Assembly: GCA_016748015.1 (NCBI GenBank)
Contig: JAAOMT010000603.1
Coordinates: 477,532-541,531, forward strand
Reading direction: 5' to 3'
DNA: 64,000 bases
From: Geosiphon pyriformis
Lineage: Eukaryota > Glomeromycota > Glomeromycetes > Archaeosporales > Geosiphonaceae
The notes under the pieces were generated by a model that searched no databases, had not been told where the DNA came from, and saw only the letters and a list, made by a program, of their open reading frames with translations. A program made the position numbers and the translations under genes. This document shows, piece by piece, positions 57,892-64,000 of the stretch (the first letter of the stretch is position 1; the number at the start of each line of letters is the position of its first letter).

Positions 57892-58400
57892 ATATTATTA
57901 CTCAATAAAAATTAATAAAAATCAAAAATATTAATATTATAAAATATTAATCAATTATTAAATAATAATATAAATAGCACAAAACAACAAATAAAATTAA
58001 AAAATGTAATGTGTACACAATAATATATAAAATGTGCACAAATACACTCTATTTAATATGATTATAAACAAGTAAGTTAAGAAGTATTATAATTAAACAA
58101 AAAACTTAATAATTTAATAATTACTTACTAATTAATTAAAATAAGCACAATTATATATAACTTGAAATATGTATATATATAATAGCTTTTTAACTTAAAA
58201 AAAGACAAATTAATAAGAAGTTAACTAGATAAAATAAAAAATAAAAAAAAGAGAATTAAATTATAATTCCAAGAAAAACTAGAAAGTATATCTTTTTAGT
58301 TTTATATTATAAAACTTATTAATAACAAAATTAATAAATTGAAGATCTTTTTTCAGGTTTTAATAAAAATTTAAAAAAGATTACCACTTTTTTGTAACAT
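57892..58400 (+). repeat. Right arm of an inverted LTR-like repeat
   Basis: Inverted partner of 55633-56190. It ends TGTAACA and is followed at 58401 by TTTGGTGCT, the same LTR-end/primer-site junction as at 47979 in the intact-ended LTR element, so it is probably a decayed LTR. Confidence 0.65.
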
Positions 58401-60533
58401 TTGGTGCTTACTTTGAAATCCAATTTTAATTTATTTAAATTATCTAAATTCTAATAATAATTAATTGTGTAAATTAGTAGATTAAAGTGACAAACAAGTA
58501 ATACTTACTGATTTTTTTAGCTAAAACCTATATTATTAATTTCAAAAAAGATTGAAATTATCTGATAATTGTCTTTTAGCTAAATTAATTTTCAATTACT
58601 ATGTATATTATTAAATTTAATACTTACTAAAACAAAACTCAAAGTGCTTTAAAAAAAACAAACCTTATATTAAAAATTAACTCTATATATTATACTATCT
58701 AATACACAATTATTTTTAATAACTTTGGTACAAATACACCAAGAAATTAAGAAATATACACAGCAAATTTTTCTATTTACTTTTAATAAAAACAAAAAAA
58801 AAACAATAAATAAGATAATTAATAAAAACCAAACATTTTAGTATAAACACTTTATTAAAAAAACATGAATTAATAGCAAATACTAATTTTATTATATAAA
58901 AAACTCCAAATTATATTACCAAAAACCTTATTTATTATTTATTATCAAATAACCAAATTAATATATTATTAAAAGCTGTGTTTTTATCTATTACAAAAAC
59001 AACTTCTTAAACTTTTAACTATATTTATATTTTATTTGGAGAAAAACTTATTAAAAATTTATTTTAAAGAAATATTTTTTGCAATTTTTAAATCCATTAT
59101 TTCTATAATCAAACTTTTAGACTATTTAAAAACTTAAACCTAAATCTAAACTTAAATTTAAGAACAATATACCAGAAAAAAAATTTTTAAGTAAATTGGA
59201 ACCAAAATTTATAGTTTTTTCTATTAAAATATCTGTGAATTTTTAAAAAATAGCTGCTTTTTATATTGTAAATTAATTAACTTTACTAAAAAAAAAAAAT
59301 GCTTATAATTAGATTAAAAAAAACACAAAAAGCAATTTTAATGAATAATTAAAATAAAATCTATAGTCTTTAGACTTTATTATTTTTTTTAAAAAACACA
59401 GCTAATTTATAGTATCAAAATCTGGATTTCAAATTCAGTACTTTTGCATAATTCTAAAATATATTTCTAAAATACTTTTGTAATTTTAACACTATTATCA
59501 AATTTTAAAACAAATTTAGTACTATTAAATAACAGTTTAATAAAACAGTAATTAAATATTTTAGTAGATTTAATTATATCTTATAACAAATTAGAGTTAT
59601 AGAAAATAACTATTATACAGTCTCTTAGATTTTCAATTAATTTGTAAAAAATTTAAGAAGTAGTATTTTAAAATAAGTATAATTATAATACTTAAAAGAT
59701 TTATTTTAAACTGTTATATTAGCCTGAAATATTAAGTTAGCCAAAAAAAAAGCTAACTATAATAAAATAATTAATTTGGTAATAAATAATAATAACACCA
59801 AATAACTCAAAGACAAGATTATTTAACTTGAAAAAAATTATCTTAAAAGAAAAAAAGTTATTTTGTTAATACTAAATTTTAAGCATTGAATTATTATCAA
59901 CTGTTATAACAGCAAAATCAAACACTTTTTTAAAATTGTAACTATTAAAACCAAAGTAAAAACCAACAAAATATATTTATATATTATTATTGTTAAAAAC
60001 ACAGATATATTAAAGCTAAATATTGATTATTACAATCTTATCAAAACTTATAAAAAACAATTTATAAAACTTATTTTTTAGTAATCAATACATAATATCT
60101 TAAAATTAATACTTAATATCAATTTAATAATATTCTTAATAATAACTATTATAATAATAAAATCTAATTCAGCCATAATACTTAATTTTATTACAATAAT
60201 TATAGCAATTACCAATTTTTAAATTCTTAAATAAGAAAAATAATAATAATCTATTAAATAGAAATCTAGTATAAATTAAGAATAGCATATATTAAGATTG
60301 ATATATTTATTTACACATTATAATTAGATAATTTCAGTATTATTTTTTAATCATAGTATAATCTCTAAAAAAAACTGCTTTATAATAATATCTAATTTAA
60401 ATTACTTAGTTTGATATATTGTATTAAATAGTTTTTGAACATATTTTGTTAAAACATTAATAATAATAAAATTTTGTTATAAAAATATCAAAAAATTTAT
60501 AATATAAAAAACAAAAATAAAATATTATAAAAA
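58401..60533. other. Unidentified A+T-rich DNA
   Basis: Follows the LTR-like arm and its primer-site remnant and could be the inside of a decayed LTR element. No domain, repeat or gene was recognised. Confidence 0.4.
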
Positions 60534-61855
60534 CTTTTTTCTCTCTTATATTCAAAAATTCCTAAAAAGTTTTTTGTCTTTGTTTTTCTTGTAATATTAT
60601 TTTTAATGTTTTTTTAAGCAATTAATTTTTTTATAATAAATCTAAAAACTGTTTTAAATAGCAGTATGTTTAAAAAAAAAACACTTAAGAAAACTTTTTA
60701 TAATCTAATTGAAAGTTTTTTTTCTCAAAAGAAAAAAGTTTTTGTAAATAATATTAAGTATTCTAATAATAATAAAAATATTTCTTTGGTCAAACCTAAT
60801 TCTAAAAGTAGTATATATTTAGATATAAATAATGATTTCAGTAATTATAAAATTATTAATGTCTTAATAAGTACTGGTAATAGTTTTTTTCTTAATTTAA
60901 CAATAATAATTTCTAAAGCAAAAAAGTTATTACTAATTTAGAATATAATTTTTCTATTTGTACAATTCATTATAATATGAATAAAGATAAAAGACTTCTT
61001 TTTCTTTTTTTTAATATCTTTTTAAACAAAAAATAAATTAACTTCAATATAATAAAAACTTAAATTAAGCTAGTTATTAAAAAATTTTTTGCTTTAAATA
61101 TTAACTTATTAACAATTAAAAATAAACTAGCAACAGCAAAAGTACAGATTATTAGAAAGATTTTTTTAAAAGTAAATAGTTTTGAAAAAACTACTATTTT
61201 TTCAAATTTGAAAAAATAATCAGACTTATATTTATATTAGAAGAGAACATAAAAAACAGCTTTATTAATTAAAAAAAAAACATTAAAGTAAACAACAATC
61301 TTAAAAGACAAAAATTTTGTTTAGATCAAACTGTGATGATAAAAAAAATTCCTATAAATATACCAAAAAATAATAATTATAGCTTTTTTTGAATTTAGTT
61401 AAGTAGTATTAATTTAATTGCAACTTATTAAACTATGGCAAAAGACTGTGTTATGGGTAAACTTGGTATGATATAGTGATAACATTTGGTGCTTAAAATT
61501 TGGGTTTTTAAGAAGCTTTTAAAGATTTTTTTTTGATAGGCTTGTTTGTTGTATCAGTGTTATTAGTTTCTGAAAATCTGTTTGATTGTTATAAATTTAC
61601 TTATAGAGTTCTTTGGTTATAAGACACAGAGAGATGTTTTGCAGTATTGCAATGTTTTGTATATAAATATGAGCTATCTTTTCCAAGCTAATAAGTACAA
61701 TTATTAGAGTCTGGTGGTGTCTTTTTACTTTTCTGGTAAGTTATCAAGATAATATTAATATCTAAACTTAAGAAGAGCTTTCTTCTTTTACCAGATTATC
61801 ACAAAGTCTATTTCTAAACAGTCAATTTTTCTATATTACCATTTCACAAAAGAGA

Positions 61856-61887
<32 letters not shown>

Positions 61888-63485
61888 AAAAAGTAAAAAA
61901 AAAATAAAAGAAAATAAATTAGTATCATTAATTGCTATGATCAAAAGTGATTGGTCCAGACTGTTAAGAGTTTAAGATGTTTATGCTAAGAATATCTGTT
62001 CTGGAACAAAAGTATGAAACAAAAATTAGTTCAATTCAAACATGAATGATTTTGTGTTTTTTAAATAAGCTCTTTATTTTTGTAAAATGTAATAATTATA
62101 AGAAAGAGAAAAATTGATTTTTGTCTAAATGTCTTTCTAACTTTTCTAACTACTCATTTTTATACATTTTTTTTGGTTCTACAAGATTGCTTTTTAATTG
62201 TTTTGTTCTTGCTAGTTATTACTTTACTATTTCTATTATCACTTTATTCTTCTATGTTATTACTAGTTATTTTATGTTTTAACTAGTTATTTTATACTAT
62301 TATAAGTTATCAAGTTTTGTATTATGTTATTCTAAGTTATTATGTATTATTCTGTATTTTTTTGCATTATCTTGTGCTATTTTATGTTATCATATTTTTG
62401 GTCATATTTTTTCTATAACTTTGGATTGGTTTTTTTACTTGGGTAACAACTATAATAAAATTTGCCAAATCAAATTAAGCTAATTTGCTGGTGTTAAGAT
62501 AATTATTTTTAATTAGAAAAAATTTAATACATATAGCCAAAGCTGTAAAAAATTGTAATGTTTAAATATTAAAAGATTATTTTAAAGTGCTTTTGTTTAT
62601 TTTGTTTGTAAAAATAGCTGCTCATAATTTAAATGCTTTGTTAAAAAAGACTAATAAGAAAACATATATAATTAATCAATTATTTAAAACTAGCAATTAA
62701 ATTTACTATGTTGTAATTATTTTTGAATTAGAAGAGAATCTAAAATTACTTTTTTATACAAAGTTGATTTTTGATAGCATAAAACTAGACTGAATTTGGT
62801 TTATTATAATAAATATAAGCATTTTAAACATTTTGTTTTAGAGTGTAATATACTAAGTGTATCTGCTTTTTTGTCTTTAAAGATATATAAAAACTTTGTA
62901 TTAGATGTAAATTGTCTTTAATTAGCCAAGTTGTATGTTAAAAAGAGTGTTCTCATCTTGTGTTTTGCTGAATTTAGTGGCAAATTATGGGTTTAGATAA
63001 TTTTACTGGTTTTTGCTCTTAATATATGCTTTGGTTCTGGGTTTTTTTATTTAGAACTTTATATTTTAATAAAATTTTTTTTGTTCTATAAGATAATTTG
63101 TTTTTTAATACTTAAATGATTTTTTTAGAGTGTTTTTTGAAACTTTTGGCTAATCAAGTTTTTGGTATTATGTAAAAGCTGAGCAATATAAATTTGGTAT
63201 TTTTGGTTTCTGTTTTTCATTTTTTTTTCAACTGTTTTTATGTCTTTAAATTCAAGTTTAAATTCAAATATAATTTTAAATAATTTGTAAATGTTATTTT
63301 TTTTTTCAGTAGTAACAACTAAAATTTTTACTAACAAAATAAATGGCTTAAAATCAAAAATAATTGTTTTTAAGATTTTTGTTAATTTAATTTTAGCAAA
63401 TTTAGATTATTTGTGCTCTGGTTTAGATTTATTAGTATATTTTTTATCTTAATAACTGATTACATATAAAAATTTACTATATATA
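60534..63485 (+). pseudogene. Decayed LINE copy with mutated ORF1
   Basis: The start ACTTTTTTCTCTCTTATATTC matches the LINE leader at 38506. At 61081-61200 the frame reads FFALNINLLTI, then IIRKIFLKVNSFEKTTIFSN, matching SFALDIDFVSI, then FIRKIFSGVNSFERVSTPSK of ORF1 at about 39066-39190. At 62805-62846 the zinc knuckle reads YNKYKHFKHFVLEC: the CCHC spacing is kept but both first Cys are Tyr (TGT to TAT). FSGKLWV (about 62977) matches FSGKTWA. A 3' UTR relic (CTGATTACATATAAAAA) lies near 63459. A less decayed segment (about 61440-62470) interrupts it and may be another insertion. Confidence 0.7.
61481..61493 (+). other. LTR-end/primer-site remnant
   Basis: AACATTTGGTGCT is identical to the LTR-end/primer-site junction at 47979-47991 and to 58396-58408. 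It probably marks the end of another decayed LTR, although its LTR body was not traced. Confidence 0.4.
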
Positions 63486-64000
63486 ATATTAGAAAAATAA
63501 ATAATTTGGTTAAACAAAAAAATATTATTAAGTAACATAAAAATTTTGATAATTTGGTTTCTATATTTATTAAAACAAGATTTTTATATTTGGTTTAAAT
63601 TTAAATAATTTGGGTTTTAATATTACAATTATTTTAAACAAAAATTTAATTAAAATTTTTAAAATATTAAATTAGTTTTTGTTAAATTATTGTTTAAAAA
63701 TAAGTTTTTGATTATAATTTTAGATTTTTACATAAAAATTTTTTTAAATATAAAATTAAAACAGACTGTTAATATTGTTAGCAAAAGTTTTAATTGTTTT
63801 TTTTTGCTGTTATTAATATTAAATTTATAATTAAATTTTCAATAAATAATTTATTTTTAAAGTATTTTTCTATATTTTAAATTATATATGCTATTAAAAT
63901 TATAATAAAATAATCAATTTTATACTAATTATTTTGTGTAATTGTTTTGTAATAAAAATTAATTTTTTTATATAAATTCTTAATTATAGATTTTTTAAAA
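63486..64000. other. Unidentified A+T-rich DNA
   Basis: Continuation of the A+T-rich block to the end of the window. I see nothing identifiable in it. Confidence 0.5.

Larger units (their letters stand above)
54531..64000. repeat. A+T-rich graveyard of decayed retroelements
   Basis: Nearly all A and T, with no intact gene. Identifiable relics are listed separately: inverted LTR-like arms (55633-56190, 57892-58400), an ORF1-only element (56200-57890) and a LINE (60534-63485). The stretch 58400-60533 may be the internal part of a decayed LTR element but no domain could be read. The stretch 61480-62470 is less decayed, with a purine-rich poly-A run at 61853-61910, and is also unidentified. Confidence 0.7.

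Overview
The window looks like nuclear DNA of a mycelial fungus, most likely an arbuscular mycorrhizal fungus (Glomeromycotina, Rhizophagus-like). Short GT-AG introns of about 55-110 nt interrupt fungal housekeeping genes. These genes sit between long, extremely A+T-rich blocks of decayed retrotransposons. The LINE ORF1/ORF2 proteins match, from memory, the family abundant in Rhizophagus. No similarity search was run; exon maps were made by hand from splice sites, reading phase and family conservation.

Layout. 1-7020: A+T-rich transposon graveyard with a recognisable reverse transcriptase relic at 2399-2608. 7022-9575: an ORF1-only LINE derivative on the minus strand, containing a 20-N assembly gap flanked by an exact 256-bp repeat. 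9576-11340: featureless A+T-rich DNA. 11.3-29.8 kb: a gene island with a P/Q-rich nuclear protein gene (minus), a mitochondrial ADP/ATP carrier (plus), a GLTSCR1/BICRA-like SWI/SNF subunit (minus), SEC14 (plus), VPS28 (minus) and a sphingoid base kinase (plus, sharing a 328-bp divergent promoter region with VPS28). 29.8-35.2 kb: a microsatellite-rich stretch with three telomere-type units. 35266-37245: a single-exon C2H2 zinc-finger transcription factor.

38.5-54.5 kb: one LINE split by two LTR-retrotransposon insertions. An antisense, 5'-truncated copy (39999-42491) sits at the ORF1/ORF2 junction. A copy with two 989-bp LTRs (46994-54175) sits near the end of ORF2. In-silico excision with one target-site copy restores the LINE frame at both places. 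Both LTR elements encode a dUTPase and both lack RT/RNase H/integrase through different deletions. 54.5-64 kb: a second A+T-rich graveyard with a collinear relic of the ORF1-only element, an inverted pair of LTR-like arms, and a relic LINE whose zinc-knuckle cysteines have become tyrosines.

The main theme is transition-only decay. The stop codons checked in the transposon genes are one C-to-T or G-to-A change from CAA, CAG, CGA or TGG, and the two LTRs differ from each other, as far as I saw, only by transitions. The A+T-rich blocks contain the same families at a later stage. This suggests cytosine-deamination-driven silencing (methylation decay or a RIP-like process) that leaves the gene island untouched. 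The less familiar biology is the ORF1-only LINE family with a borrowed 3' end and the dUTPase-carrying LTR family with an uninterrupted third ORF that runs into its 3' LTR.
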